Shown here: piece by piece, positions 8,187-16,747 of the stretch
Layout of the letters: each line of letters opens with the position of its first letter
How positions within the stretch are numbered: position 1 is the stretch's first letter
Virus record (IMG/VR): IMGVR_UViG_3300031839_001157
Span: 1-38,981 of that record
Length of the DNA stretch: 38,981 nucleotides
Direction: 5' to 3' (one strand)
Source: a virus
Notes under the pieces: generated by a model
The model's database searches: none
The model's input: only the letters and a program-made list of their open reading frames with translations
Told to the model about the DNA's origin: nothing
Position numbers and translations under genes: made by a program

Positions 8187-9593
8187 TTAGAGAGTGATTG
8201 ATCCAAGGCGATCCAAGAACATGTGGTTCTCTGGATAGTGCAACTCAAGACCTGCTTCAGTAAGCCACTCATCCTTACGACCATCATAGTCGCGAGGCTG
8301 ACGATTCTTAAGCAATGTCGTATCTGAATCTTGGAACGGTGTATATTTAAGCTCTCCCATATCAAGAATAAACGCAGACGAGTTGTGAACGTCGGTTTGT
8401 GCAAGAAGTGGGTGTGATTTGAAGTGAAGCACACCATGAGCAGTTTCCCAAGATGTAACTTTCATACCAAAGGTATCTTCTTTAGAGTGAAGGTCAATGG
8501 TTTTAAGTGATGCATTTTTAGCATACTTGTTAAACTCAGACAAGAAACGCTGACCGCAAAGAGCAATCTTTTCATAAGATTCATCGTTCGTATAACGGAA
8601 CGCGTTCTGAATGATACGATCTTCAAACTCTTCACCAGTAATGTCAGCATTTGCAAAATCAAGAATACGCTTGTCATCCGAAGAATCCCATGCGTCGCCT
8701 GAAATATCAGAGCCATTAGGACGGTAATCAAATTGACCACCATTAGAGGTATTACCCTTTTCGTATTGCTCAAGGAACCAACGAATGCCACCAAGAGTTC
8801 GACGAACCGTAGTGTCACCATCATCGGTAGTTGCAGCATAAGAAGAACGACGACCAAAAAGGAAGGCGTATTCAAGCAGCTTCATGTGCTTCAAGGAATT
8901 GATCTTAGCTGTGGACTTGTAAGTGCCAGAGCTATCAAACTTGAGGCCCATCTTCAACGCATTACGCGTGAAGTTGAACGAATGACGAAAGATCTGGGTG
9001 TAGTTATACACTTCGATCGGCAATGTGCGGAAACCCGTCTTAGAGCGATCACCCTCAGCAGCTGCTGAAGATACAATGATCACATCCATAGCGTTAGCAG
9101 CGGTGGTGTTAAGCACGTTTGCTACCGTCTCAATCAAGAGAACGTCGACTGAGTTTTCCGTGGGGTAGACAGCAGTAATAACGCCTTGGAAAGTCTTCTC
9201 GGAAGAAGATGTTCCAGGAATGTTACGAAACTCAAGAACATCACGTTCTTGAATTAGGGAAACATCGTTAAGAAACACGCGAAAAGCTGCGTTTCCTGCG
9301 AGTCCCCAGCCTGCTGCTGTCAAGTCAGTTCCAGCTGCGCCATTAGAACCGGAAGTATCGGTAAATGGTCCAGCGGAATTAGCTTGAGCTGTTTTAGCTT
9401 GGAAAGTTGGAAAACGTTCTTCGTTCCAACCCCAAGAGGGTTTATCTGTTTCACCGTCGCCATCATCCATCATGGACAGCAAACCCATAAGAGGTGCCGC
9501 GCCGTTAGGATACTGGTAAAACACCTTACGTCGGATATCAAGAGACTGAACGCCTGTCAAATCCGAAGATGACTGTAAGCCTAGTATTGACAT
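8187..9593 (-). CDS. Major capsid protein (SU10/DUF5309-like)
   Basis: 468 aa. The segments IRRKVFYQYPNGAAPLMGLL near residues 21-40, and the helical stretch near 206-250 (YTQIFRHSFNFTRNALKMG, then LKHMKLLEYAFLFGRR), are features I associate with the SU10-type major capsid family (DUF5309), which has the HK97 fold. Residues 70-200 contain a Gly/Thr/Asn-rich inserted beta region. It directly follows the scaffold-like gene in the late operon. Codon use is more GC-rich than its neighbours, as expected for a highly expressed gene. The start at 9593 lies in AATAATACAAT-ATG context without a Shine-Dalgarno sequence. Confidence 0.88.
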   Translation of the reverse strand: MSILGLQSSSDLTGVQSLDIRRKVFYQYPNGAAPLMGLLSMMDDGDGETDKPSWGWNEERFPTFQAKTAQANSAGPFTDTSGSNGAAGTDLTAAGWGLAGNAAFRVFLNDVSLIQERDVLEFRNIPGTSSSEKTFQGVITAVYPTENSVDVLLIETVANVLNTTAANAMDVIIVSSAAAEGDRSKTGFRTLPIEVYNYTQIFRHSFNFTRNALKMGLKFDSSGTYKSTAKINSLKHMKLLEYAFLFGRRSSYAATTDDGDTTVRRTLGGIRWFLEQYEKGNTSNGGQFDYRPNGSDISGDAWDSSDDKRILDFANADITGEEFEDRIIQNAFRYTNDESYEKIALCGQRFLSEFNKYAKNASLKTIDLHSKEDTFGMKVTSWETAHGVLHFKSHPLLAQTDVHNSSAFILDMGELKYTPFQDSDTTLLKNRQPRDYDGRKDEWLTEAGLELHYPENHMFLDRLGSITL

Positions 9594-9630
9594 ATTGTAT
9601 TATTATTTTGTTTTTTGGTTAAAGGGCAGC

Positions 9631-10461
9631 TCAGGAGAAAATGTCCAATCCAGTAGGAACTTTCGATCTACCACCTTGGGCACCTTGCTGTCCTCCTCCA
9701 GCTCCGCCACCAAGCGAAGCCATTGAAGGCATGCTGCCCTGCTGTCCATTGTTGTTGTTGTTTTGAGCACCGGATTGCAAACTGAACTGTGGGTTAACAG
9801 AACGAATTAGCGATTCGGTTTGGCCAGCAACGATCTGAGCTGCTTCAGCACCACTGTTTGCGGTATAACCACTTTGACGTAGTTGCTCAAGCACCTTTCT
9901 CATTGTTTGCTCGTGGCCTTTTAGTGCAGGATACATACTTGTTACACCAGAGTAAAATTCATTATCTCTAGCTTCACGAGCCATATCTAGCGCGGGCGAA
10001 ATTTGTGTATTAAGTTTAGAATACATATGCTGAAGCGCATAGTTTCCAACTGCTGTGGAGTTTTTAATAATTGAGTCCGCAAAGTTTTGCAGAGCTTTAA
10101 TTTGGCTATCAGAAACTTCTGAACCAAAAATTGACTCAGCAAGCTCAGAATCAACGCGAACAGTATGCAGCATCTCATCAATTTGCTCTTGCGTTATTTG
10201 CGGAGTTTCAGGTTGCTGAGTAGCTTGTTGCTGCTGCTGCATATACTGCATCATCTCTGACATAGGCACCATTGTCTCTTGTGGAGCCTCTTCAGTTTCA
10301 GACACTTCTTCATAATCTGCCTCTTCTTCTTCTGCTTCAACTGGCATACCACTTTCGTAGTCTACAGTCTCATCAAAAGATTCGAGATCACCGTGTCCAG
10401 TGCTGTAATCTCCAGCTTCTTCGTATTCATTGAACACGCCATTTATTGGTAGTTTATACAT
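9631..10461 (-). CDS. Scaffold-like head assembly protein
   Basis: 276 aa. The N-terminal 70 residues are very acidic (runs of Glu and Asp), followed by a Gln/Met-rich segment (QYMQQQQQATQQ near 80-91), a helical middle, and a Gly/Gln/Asn-rich C-terminus (about 225-265). Acidic, helical, low-complexity proteins placed between portal and major capsid genes are typically scaffolding proteins that guide procapsid assembly. It overlaps the upstream 94-aa gene by 8 nt. No protease motif is seen. Confidence 0.78.
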   Translation of the reverse strand: MYKLPINGVFNEYEEAGDYSTGHGDLESFDETVDYESGMPVEAEEEEADYEEVSETEEAPQETMVPMSEMMQYMQQQQQATQQPETPQITQEQIDEMLHTVRVDSELAESIFGSEVSDSQIKALQNFADSIIKNSTAVGNYALQHMYSKLNTQISPALDMAREARDNEFYSGVTSMYPALKGHEQTMRKVLEQLRQSGYTANSGAEAAQIVAGQTESLIRSVNPQFSLQSGAQNNNNNGQQGSMPSMASLGGGAGGGQQGAQGGRSKVPTGLDIFS

Positions 10462-10738
10462 TATTCTTTTCGGTTTGGGCTAGTTGTGCTAGTTCGTTTT
10501 GTTTGGTTTCGAACCAGTATTTATCTATTCTGACTTGGGAAAGTGATCCAGCAGCTTGCTCTCTAACAATTAAAGCAGCAATGCCATCAGGTTGAGCACT
10601 TGTTACCATGTCAATTAACATATCTTCAGCTTGTTGGCATTCCTCTTGGAACAGCTTGTAAAGTAGGCTGTCCTTGAAGTTGTCCAACTCCTGCCGAACT
10701 TGGGAGAGTTTGACCTGGTCCCATTGGATTTTGTCCAT
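10454..10738 (-). CDS. Small helical head-region protein
   Basis: 94 aa, predicted almost wholly helical, with a heptad-like pattern and many Gln, Glu and Leu residues (for example SLLYKLFQEECQQAEDML near 24-41). Its first 113 nt overlap the 3' end of the portal gene in another frame. It fills what would otherwise be a 165-nt gap before the scaffold gene and overlaps that gene by 8 nt, which supports translation. The family is not recognised; small helical proteins between portal and scaffold genes occur in related phages. Confidence 0.62.
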   Translation of the reverse strand: MDKIQWDQVKLSQVRQELDNFKDSLLYKLFQEECQQAEDMLIDMVTSAQPDGIAALIVREQAAGSLSQVRIDKYWFETKQNELAQLAQTEKNNV

Positions 10739-12539
10739 TTAAGATTTGAGGTTGAGGTTGGTTTTGAAAACGATCTACATTTTCGATCCCGCGCAACCTT
10801 AAAATCTCTTTTATAAGTGCGCCAAGATCGACATTGAGCATTGCCATTACTTCTGGCGTTCCCATCATAGCAGAAACAAGTTCTTGCAGCGATTGTGCAA
10901 TAAAACCTTTTTCGCTTTGAAGTGTAGCATCGTGAACAAAATGATCTTTTAAGCCAATGAGTTGGCTTGGGTCTGTTGGTTTGAAAGCTTGAAACCTTTC
11001 TTCAGTATTTTCACCAATAATCTTTTGCCAACCTGGATAAGTAATACCTTGTCTGTGATTCGACAACAGCTTTTGTCCGAGCGGTGTAAAGGCGCAGTCC
11101 CACAAAATCTTAGCTGTAACTTTCATACGTGCAGCGGAACCGGAGTTAACGGCGCGAGCTTCAGTAGCAGACCTACGGCCACCATGAAACTGACCCATCG
11201 CGTTCTCGTTAACCCCAGTCACCACTTGCATGACTTTCATAAGAACTTCAGCGTCATTAAAATTGCCAGCAGTATAATCATTAAACTGCAACTGTTTAGC
11301 AAAACGATCAACGCCCATCTTAGGAGCACCTTTCTTAGTAAGAATCCAAGGTGATCGGCTTTCAAGACTTGCCATATCAATCATACCTGGATCAACAATC
11401 ATGTTGTTTTCCAAACCTTTCTTATTTGCCATAAGCCTAGCGTTAATAAGAAAGCTAATAACCTCTTGAATAGGATCAATAGAATCTGCAAGCGATTGTC
11501 CAATATGCTGGTGCATATCAGGCGAAATAAGTCCAACGTCGTAAGTATACTCATCGTGCATATAGCCAATAGGCTCAGCACGTATTATTCTATCGTCGTT
11601 AGCAACTTGGACAACGTATTTAACAAGTCTGTCAGTATCGCTGAAACCGTAAGACTTTGGATTGATCTCTAATTGACATTCAGTAACACATACAACTTGA
11701 TCTTCTTTTGTTTTAACTCTAGATTCACTAATTGTATAATTATGAAAAGCTGACAACCTAGTGTAATTACGGTGCCTTTCATAATCTTGTTTAGTCATAG
11801 GCTCAATAAACTCAACTCCTGCTACCCTTCCTGCAGCTTCGTGTTTTTTAAGATAATTAATGTGCCACTCTGTTTCATCAGCTACAAAAGAGCCTTTGTG
11901 CCATTCACTCAGAGGAAATCTTGTATCAGGAAAAAAGTTATATGGCGAGATGTTAGTGAACTTATTGCCTTGGAACTTCAAGTATTCTTGTTCAGTTTCA
12001 ACACTTTCGTTAGATACTTCAATATCACCTAACTGTGCGACTGCACCTGGAATTGTAGCAGGAGCAAACTGATTTTCTGTTTCATACCAGCTTTTAAAGA
12101 TTCCAATCGAGAAGCGACCGACATTAGTTAAAAACTGATAAACCTGCTGGCTACCGTAGTTAGACCGCATATCTGCTTCTAACAGCTTTTCACCGTCGCT
12201 TGACTTATCACCTTTGTCTTCACTGCCAGTTCCAATTAACTCAAAGAACCTTTTGTTTTGGTAGAACAACAAAAAGATAAAGGCCACAAATGTTTGAATC
12301 TGTGCAAACGACATAGGAACGACCATTTTTTCAGGCTCATTATGATCGCTGGCGTCAATATCTTCTTCATCTGGAGCACGCAAGCCACAATACACATCGT
12401 TGTTTTTATCCCAACGTTCGTAATTTTTTGACATTTCTGATCTGGACTCTTTGACCAGTTGAACAACTTTGTTCTTTAGTCTGACCAGATCATCATCTTG
12501 CTCTTCAGCAGCTAGTCTTTTCTTTAATTCTTCTTCCAT
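10626..12539 (-). CDS. Portal (head-tail connector) protein
   Basis: 637 aa. Length, mixed alpha/beta composition and position between the large terminase and the scaffold/capsid genes fit a podovirus portal. N-terminal helices are followed by WDKNNDVYCGLRAPDEED near 43-60 and FIFLLFYQNKRFFELIGTG near 88-106. A central segment with QSLADSIDPIQEVISFLINA near 344-363 is typical of the helical stem region. The GGRRSATEARA element near 446-456 is a pattern seen in P22/SU10-type portals. The C-terminal 40 residues are Gln/Pro/Gly-rich and overlap the next gene. A TTCAA-N3-TTGAA palindrome (12546-12558) sits immediately upstream of the start. Confidence 0.85.
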   Translation of the reverse strand: MEEELKKRLAAEEQDDDLVRLKNKVVQLVKESRSEMSKNYERWDKNNDVYCGLRAPDEEDIDASDHNEPEKMVVPMSFAQIQTFVAFIFLLFYQNKRFFELIGTGSEDKGDKSSDGEKLLEADMRSNYGSQQVYQFLTNVGRFSIGIFKSWYETENQFAPATIPGAVAQLGDIEVSNESVETEQEYLKFQGNKFTNISPYNFFPDTRFPLSEWHKGSFVADETEWHINYLKKHEAAGRVAGVEFIEPMTKQDYERHRNYTRLSAFHNYTISESRVKTKEDQVVCVTECQLEINPKSYGFSDTDRLVKYVVQVANDDRIIRAEPIGYMHDEYTYDVGLISPDMHQHIGQSLADSIDPIQEVISFLINARLMANKKGLENNMIVDPGMIDMASLESRSPWILTKKGAPKMGVDRFAKQLQFNDYTAGNFNDAEVLMKVMQVVTGVNENAMGQFHGGRRSATEARAVNSGSAARMKVTAKILWDCAFTPLGQKLLSNHRQGITYPGWQKIIGENTEERFQAFKPTDPSQLIGLKDHFVHDATLQSEKGFIAQSLQELVSAMMGTPEVMAMLNVDLGALIKEILRLRGIENVDRFQNQPQPQILNGQNPMGPGQTLPSSAGVGQLQGQPTLQAVPRGMPTS

Positions 12540-12545
12540 GACGCT

Positions 12546-12558
12546 TTCAACGATTGAA
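12546..12558. repeat. Copy of palindrome TTCAA-N3-TTGAA
   Basis: TTCAACGATTGAA lies in the 23-bp gap between the large terminase stop and the portal start (minus strand). It occupies the place of the portal ribosome-binding region, so a protein bound to DNA or RNA here could affect portal expression (inference). Confidence 0.7.
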
Positions 12559-12562
12559 GATG

Positions 12563-14158
12563 TTAAACTCGATATCTATTTGAGGTTTGTTGTTTAGGCA
12601 GGCTAGGTGTTCCCATAGTCGGTAAGCCAAAAGAACCTGACAGAATGTTTTTAGTTGAGCTTAAATTGATAGGATTGACTGTAACTTTATAACCACCAGG
12701 CTCAACATATTTCATACCAGAAAGCACTGCTCGATAAAGGTTCTCCATCATGTGGTCGTCTTTGTCTACTGGTTTTTCAGTATTAGGTTTCCATACGTAA
12801 CGATCAATTTCAAAAAGGAATGTATCGCATCCTTCATGCACATAAAAAGTAGGACGATCTGCTTCGTCACGGTCTCTTAATTTTTTGCGAGTTGCTTGTA
12901 TGCCGTAAGCAAGATCTTTTACTGCTGGCACAATGTTAAGCCCTTGCTCGTAAAATACATCTGCCATGCAGGTTCCATCAATTGGATTCTCATTCCAAGC
13001 AATAGGGTCACAAATAAAATCTTCCACAACGTAACCATCTACGACTGCTTTAATGTGTTCACAGATATCTGAAATTAAGCCAGGACGAAAAAGTTCTTGG
13101 TATTGAAAAGTGTATCCTTCTGGCGAAGTTGCAAAAAATGACACAGCATGTGGTGTCTTAGGATGCGGGTCAATAAAAACTCTAATTGTGTAATTGCGAG
13201 GCGGAGTAATAACGTCTTCCCAACCTTTAGGGCAGTCCCTGTAAACATGTAGATCTTGAGAAAACTCTTTGTAAACAACACCAGCTAAAGCAGCAGGAAT
13301 ACCAGAAATACGACACTCTCTTTCGTCAGCTGATATGTCTGCTTCAAAAGCTTGTAGCGCTTCTTTACTAATGTGCGGATTATCGTATGAACTGCCGGTT
13401 AGAACGTATTTAGTTAAATTTTCTTCTTCTACGTTTTTGTAACCTTCGTCAAAGGTAGAACGTGTAAGAGAGCGTGGAATAAAGTAATCGTTAATCCATG
13501 CCTCGGTAATTGGCGTGCAAGTAAACCAAGCGGAGCCTGCACGATCAACTAGACCACGAGATACGGCAACCCACATTTCTCTAGGACAAGGCTCATCAAC
13601 GTGAATCCAGTCCCAGTTAGATGATTCCAAGCCCATCTTGTTTTGCATGAAAGATCTCACTGTTTCCAGATGAATTGTTGAATGTCCACCGTGCACACTT
13701 TTAATAACTATTTCTGCGATACCTGTTCCAGAACGTCCTTTTTTGCAAGACACTATTGCATCTTTTGGAAGAAAGTGAAAGAGTTTACCTCTTGATTTTC
13801 CAGGTTCAGTGTTTGTAAAAATTTCATGTGCTTTATCCCAATCTTGCACAATAATACAACCTTTAGTAGAATGCTTAGGAATACCTTCGTATCTTGCTGG
13901 ATCGTCTTTAGCATACCAAGGACGCTCTCCTAATGCATACGCACAATCTTCTGCTGCACCACAGTCAGACTTGCCAAAACGGTTGCCTGTTCTAAGATAA
14001 CGTCTTTTATATTTTGCAGCACGATGGAAAGTGTCTTGTTTGGGATGAGGAGTATAAAACGCCAATCCGTTCTCCTCACGCAGTTGTTTTCTGCGTCGGA
14101 GCAACTCTAGCTTTTGTCGTCTTTTGACGATTTCAAGCTGCTGTGCGTTATCACTCAT
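12563..14158 (-). CDS. terL: Terminase large subunit
   Basis: 531 aa. The ATPase domain has Walker A at 56-64 (RTGNRFGKS) and Walker B at about 184-190 (WIHVDEP, with catalytic Glu189). The C-terminal RNase H-like nuclease has its acidic residues at Asp330 (VFIDPH), Asp384 (FICDP) and the DDHMMEN element at 467-473. The protein is full length for the family. It cuts and pumps DNA into the procapsid through the portal. The start overlaps the upstream coiled-coil gene by 8 nt. The small subunit gene is about 2.6 kb upstream, separated by basic protein and lysis genes. Confidence 0.95.
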   Translation of the reverse strand: MSDNAQQLEIVKRRQKLELLRRRKQLREENGLAFYTPHPKQDTFHRAAKYKRRYLRTGNRFGKSDCGAAEDCAYALGERPWYAKDDPARYEGIPKHSTKGCIIVQDWDKAHEIFTNTEPGKSRGKLFHFLPKDAIVSCKKGRSGTGIAEIVIKSVHGGHSTIHLETVRSFMQNKMGLESSNWDWIHVDEPCPREMWVAVSRGLVDRAGSAWFTCTPITEAWINDYFIPRSLTRSTFDEGYKNVEEENLTKYVLTGSSYDNPHISKEALQAFEADISADERECRISGIPAALAGVVYKEFSQDLHVYRDCPKGWEDVITPPRNYTIRVFIDPHPKTPHAVSFFATSPEGYTFQYQELFRPGLISDICEHIKAVVDGYVVEDFICDPIAWNENPIDGTCMADVFYEQGLNIVPAVKDLAYGIQATRKKLRDRDEADRPTFYVHEGCDTFLFEIDRYVWKPNTEKPVDKDDHMMENLYRAVLSGMKYVEPGGYKVTVNPINLSSTKNILSGSFGLPTMGTPSLPKQQTSNRYRV

Positions 14159-14597
14159 CTTCTGTTTTCTGTAGTTCTTCTAGTTGCTCACGTAAATTTC
14201 TAATATCTGATTGTGTGTTTCTGTCACGCATATCTTCCATTTCGCGCAGGTGATTATCTCTAAGCTCAGATATTATAATAGAATGCTCGTCAGCTTGTTT
14301 GTTCTTTTGTTCAATTAAACTTGTGATTGTCCAGCCTAATCCAGCTGTTGTTACAATAATAGAAATACTTAAAGTTAAAACCTTAATAATCGAATCAGTC
14401 CTAACAAAACCAGGTTGAGGTTGTTGTTGAGAGTGTTTAGTTTGCTCGCTAACAGAAGCTGCAATACCGTCAAGAACTGTGCCTTGTCGTGTCTGCTCTG
14501 TTTTAATGTCTGCAACGCTTCTATCAAGATTGTTTATTCGTGTTTCACTGGTGGATACGCGACGCTCTAAGTCTGTTTTAGCAAGCTCTTCGCTCAT
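14151..14597 (-). CDS. Coiled-coil membrane protein in the lysis region
   Basis: 148 aa. The N-terminal 55 residues form a heptad-like coiled coil and are followed by a Gln-rich linker. One membrane segment lies at about 71-93 (IIKVLTLSISIIVTTAGLGW), and a second, very charged coiled coil spans about 100-146. This architecture fits an inner-membrane protein with a long periplasmic helix. It sits next to the amidase and spanin-like genes and just before terL, so it may be a holin, an alternative inner-membrane spanin or a lysis regulator. The exact role cannot be decided from sequence. Confidence 0.72.
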   Translation of the reverse strand: MSEELAKTDLERRVSTSETRINNLDRSVADIKTEQTRQGTVLDGIAASVSEQTKHSQQQPQPGFVRTDSIIKVLTLSISIIVTTAGLGWTITSLIEQKNKQADEHSIIISELRDNHLREMEDMRDRNTQSDIRNLREQLEELQKTEDE

Positions 14598-14598
14598 A

Positions 14599-15336
14599 TT
14601 AGTCAGATAAAATTACGCTTAGACCTAATTTAATTGATTCAACTAGCAAAGAAGCATAGCCTTTATGACCCAGATCAGCAACTTTAGCAGCGCTTTGTAA
14701 GTGATCACCAAAAAATGGTTCTAACAATACTGAAGGACATTTAGCTTTTACCATAGAGTAATAACCGTTTTCTCCCGAGATCAAAGCTGGAATACTTTCT
14801 TTGCCTTCTTCTATGTTATAATTACGAAGTCCAAACGCATTAGCAAAAGGCACTGACATTGCATCTGCAACACGACGAGAAATTTTACTTTGTTGATAAT
14901 ACATTACCATAGAGTAGGCACCGCCACCTCCGTTAAAATGTCCATCAATAGCAAACGTAGGATTGAACTCATCAATCTCTTTGTAAACACGATTAATTTC
15001 TTCCGTATAGCCACCGCCATACGTTCGATTAAACTTTTTAAACTCTACGTTATCAAGCCCACGGTCAATAACAATGTCAAACACTTTGTTATAGAATGTA
15101 AACTCTGACTCTCTTAGGCTTGGATCTTTGATCCAAGCACCAGGTTGTTTTTCGTTATGTCCAGTTAGAAGTGCAATGCGACCATAAAGCTTTGGCGTAT
15201 CTGGTTCAGGGTCTACAATATCAGGAATTGTGTCATCATCTGTTACAATATCTGATATAGACTTAATCAGCTTTGACTGATAGTGTCGCGCAGTAAAGGC
15301 TTCTTTAAGAAGGGCATGTTTACTTTCTTTGTTCAT
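14599..15336 (-). CDS. Endolysin: N-acetylmuramoyl-L-alanine amidase (Amidase_3-like)
   Basis: 245 aa. Residues about 52-240 match the zinc amidase fold: LLTGHN with His60, an acidic zinc ligand at Glu76 or Glu78 (SEFTFYNK), DGHFNGGGG with His133, and the catalytic Glu206 in LLEPFFGD. These correspond to the H, E, H and E residues of Amidase_3 enzymes, which cut the bond between MurNAc and L-alanine in peptidoglycan. The N-terminal 50 residues are a charged extension with no obvious signal peptide, so export would need a holin. It overlaps the upstream lipoprotein gene by 4 nt and lies within the lysis cassette. Confidence 0.9.
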   Translation of the reverse strand: MNKESKHALLKEAFTARHYQSKLIKSISDIVTDDDTIPDIVDPEPDTPKLYGRIALLTGHNEKQPGAWIKDPSLRESEFTFYNKVFDIVIDRGLDNVEFKKFNRTYGGGYTEEINRVYKEIDEFNPTFAIDGHFNGGGGAYSMVMYYQQSKISRRVADAMSVPFANAFGLRNYNIEEGKESIPALISGENGYYSMVKAKCPSVLLEPFFGDHLQSAAKVADLGHKGYASLLVESIKLGLSVILSD

Positions 15337-15557
15337 TTAGTAGCAACTCTAGTAAAAGCAGCTTGGGAGTAAAATTTTTGTCCTCTACCTTTCAAGCGAC
15401 CTTCTTCAAATTTATACGTTTGGTCTTGAATCAATGTCACTGAAGACGGATCGTATAATGCTGAGTTGTTCAACAATACGGCGTTTTCTTTGTTTGAGTT
15501 TCTCGATGCGCAGGATGTCAGACTCACTAGCGTTGATACTGCAATCAAAAATCTCAT
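15333..15557 (-). CDS. Outer-membrane spanin-like lipoprotein
   Basis: 74 aa. It begins with a lipoprotein signal peptide (MRFLIAVSTLVSLTSC), with lipobox LTSC and lipidated Cys16, followed by a short polar mature part. Its first 146 nt overlap the upstream 86-aa gene in another frame. A short lipoprotein nested in an overlapping frame of a coiled-coil gene next to an endolysin is the Rz/Rz1 arrangement of two-component spanins that fuse inner and outer membranes. The mature part is less proline-rich than classical Rz1. It overlaps the amidase gene by 4 nt. Confidence 0.68.
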   Translation of the reverse strand: MRFLIAVSTLVSLTSCASRNSNKENAVLLNNSALYDPSSVTLIQDQTYKFEEGRLKGRGQKFYSQAAFTRVATK

Positions 15558-15672
15558 CTTCTATTTTGTCTAAGTCTTTGTTAAGTTGACGAGAGACTGC
15601 TAGAGGCGCCAAGTAGCGCATGAACATCGTTGCAGCTTTAAGGCTCGTTTCAATGACCCCTAGCAGTCTCAT
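15412..15672 (-). CDS. Inner-membrane spanin-like coiled-coil protein
   Basis: 86 aa. The N-terminal 27 residues are moderately hydrophobic (LKAATMFMRYLAPLAV near 11-26) and could be a weak membrane anchor. Residues 28-80 are charged and helical (LDKIEDEIF, then ILRIEKLKQRKRRIVEQL) and fit a periplasmic coiled coil. The 3' 146 nt overlap the lipoprotein gene. Together they look like an Rz/Rz1 pair. The membrane segment is weaker than usual, so an alternative is a soluble coiled-coil protein, with the neighbouring 148-aa protein (14151-14597) as the true inner-membrane spanin. Confidence 0.6.
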   Translation of the reverse strand: MRLLGVIETSLKAATMFMRYLAPLAVSRQLNKDLDKIEDEIFDCSINASESDILRIEKLKQRKRRIVEQLSIIRSVFSDIDSRPNV

Positions 15673-15697
15673 TATGCGTCAACGCGTTGACATTTTG

Positions 15698-15883
15698 TTA
15701 AGCTCCTTGGGAAGAACCTCTTGCACCAGAGTCAGCAATACCTTGGCCAATAATGTAGCCAGTGATAATAGTGGCAGTCCACTGAACAACGTCAGCAGGC
15801 AGACCAAGTTCTTCTCCAAGCGTAACAAGGACAGTGCCAACTACGGCTGCCCACAGCTTTCGGGATTTTAGTTTATTTAGCAT
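15698..15883 (-). CDS. Holin-like small membrane protein
   Basis: 61 aa. The basic start MLNKLKSRKLW is followed by two hydrophobic segments (about 11-24, AAVVGTVLVTLGEE, and about 31-48, VVQWTATIITGYIIGQGI) separated by a short turn, and a polar tail ends SSQGA. Size, two membrane spans and position just upstream of the spanin and amidase genes fit a class II-like holin that lets the signal-less endolysin reach peptidoglycan. The acidic Glu pair at the end of the first segment is unusual but tolerable. Confidence 0.7.
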   Translation of the reverse strand: MLNKLKSRKLWAAVVGTVLVTLGEELGLPADVVQWTATIITGYIIGQGIADSGARGSSQGA

Positions 15884-15935
15884 TTTTATTATTTGTTAAA
15901 CTTTACAATGACCATTGTTATTTCTTTTTCTTAGG

Positions 15936-16031
15936 TCACTTCTTCTTTTTGACCATTTTCTTTTTAACTGTCGTTTTCTTTTTGGGTGGTCGACCCTTTT
16001 TACTTCCGTATGTTCCTTTACCGTATGGCAT
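15936..16031 (-). CDS. 31-aa basic peptide (MPYGKGTYG type)
   Basis: ATG at 16031 to TGA at 15936: a 31-residue peptide starting MPYGKGTYGSKKGRPPKK and ending in a lysine run. I recall very similar short peptides in many marine phages, which supports it as a real gene despite its size. It is the last of four consecutive small, strongly basic proteins and starts 3 nt after the previous gene. It may bind DNA or RNA (inference from charge). Confidence 0.7.
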   Translation of the reverse strand: MPYGKGTYGSKKGRPPKKKTTVKKKMVKKKK

Positions 16032-16033
16032 AG

Positions 16034-16312
16034 TTATTTCTTTCTTTTTAACGATTTAACTCTTCTAGGTTTTCCAGCAGGTTGACCTAGACGTTTCTTT
16101 TGACTTATTCTGCTACGTTTTTCAGCAGCAGTCATTTCCTTTATTGTCTTTGGAGTTTTAGAGGAAACTCTTTTCTTGGGACGACAGTATGGAGTCCCAC
16201 GCTTCTCGCCTTTCTTGCGACCACAAGCTTTACCAGTTCTAACATCAGTCCATTCTTCTTTGAACCAACGTTTAAGTGCTGCACCTTCTTTACTTTTTCT
16301 TGGCTTTGGCAC
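16034..16312 (-). CDS. Small basic protein, DUF5872-like
   Basis: 92 aa from a GTG start at 16312, overlapping the upstream 55-aa gene by 23 nt. The segment ALKRWFKEEWTDVRTGKACG near 12-31, followed by Lys/Arg-rich sequence with TPYCRPKKRV, resembles the DUF5872 family (LxxWFKExWxDV, then CGR), which occurs in phages and large viruses. The rest is extremely basic. Two or three cysteines could bind a metal. Function unknown; possible nucleic-acid or virion-associated protein. Confidence 0.75.
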   Translation of the reverse strand: MPKPRKSKEGAALKRWFKEEWTDVRTGKACGRKKGEKRGTPYCRPKKRVSSKTPKTIKEMTAAEKRSRISQKKRLGQPAGKPRRVKSLKRKK

Positions 16313-16457
16313 GACCAGTTCCCCAGTTTTTAGCTCCTACTTTACGACACTTTGCAATTGCTCCACTGGCGTAAGCTGATGGAAAGACTTTATATCGTCC
16401 TTTAACCTTGCTATAACAAGCGTCTTTTTTCTTAGCCGTTTTGCGTTTAGTTGCCAT
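16290..16457 (-). CDS. 55-aa basic protein (DACYSKVKGRY family)
   Basis: ATG at 16457, TAA at 16290; 55 residues. The core DACYSKVKGRYKVFPSAYAS, then GAIAKCRKVGAKNWG, matches a widespread small phage protein family that I believe carries a DUF6321-type name, though I am not certain of the number. It has two Cys residues and lysine-rich ends. The start forms a TAATG overlap with the upstream gene. Function unknown. Confidence 0.78.
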   Translation of the reverse strand: MATKRKTAKKKDACYSKVKGRYKVFPSAYASGAIAKCRKVGAKNWGTGRAKAKKK

Positions 16458-16747
16458 TACCACTTAACTTTGTCGGCCCAATAAGCTGCACTCATTTTGC
16501 CTTTTTTAATGTTTCTTCCGTGTCGTGCTTTGAAACTTTTACGTTTCATAGTCATTTTTCGAGATTCTCCGGATTTTGGTTTGCCTGCAGTTTTAGCTCC
16601 TTGTTGACCAAATCTAATAGTCTTTATTTTGTCGCCTTCTTTTGCAACAACAACGTGACTTTTCTTTGGATGATTAGGTGTCCGCTTTGGCTTATTAAAA
16701 CCTGAAACACCTGCTCTAGCTAATCTAGGGTCCTTTTTACTTGGCAT
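16457..16747 (-). CDS. Conserved basic phage protein
   Basis: 96 aa, very basic. It starts MPSKKDPRLARAGVSGFNKP and ends AYWADKVKW. I recall near-identical arrangements (FNKPKRTPNHP, then HVVVAKEGDKIKTIRFGQQG) in marine phages next to terminase or basic-protein genes, so it is a conserved family of unknown role. The central beta-like strand with KTIRFGQQG and the flanking Lys/Arg-rich tails suggest nucleic-acid binding. It lies 22 nt downstream of the small terminase gene. Confidence 0.8.
   Translation of the reverse strand: MPSKKDPRLARAGVSGFNKPKRTPNHPKKSHVVVAKEGDKIKTIRFGQQGAKTAGKPKSGESRKMTMKRKSFKARHGRNIKKGKMSAAYWADKVKW

Noticed and set aside
8462-9068. Open frames overlapping the major capsid gene on both strands
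   Set aside because: Shadows of a strongly coding, GC-rich gene.
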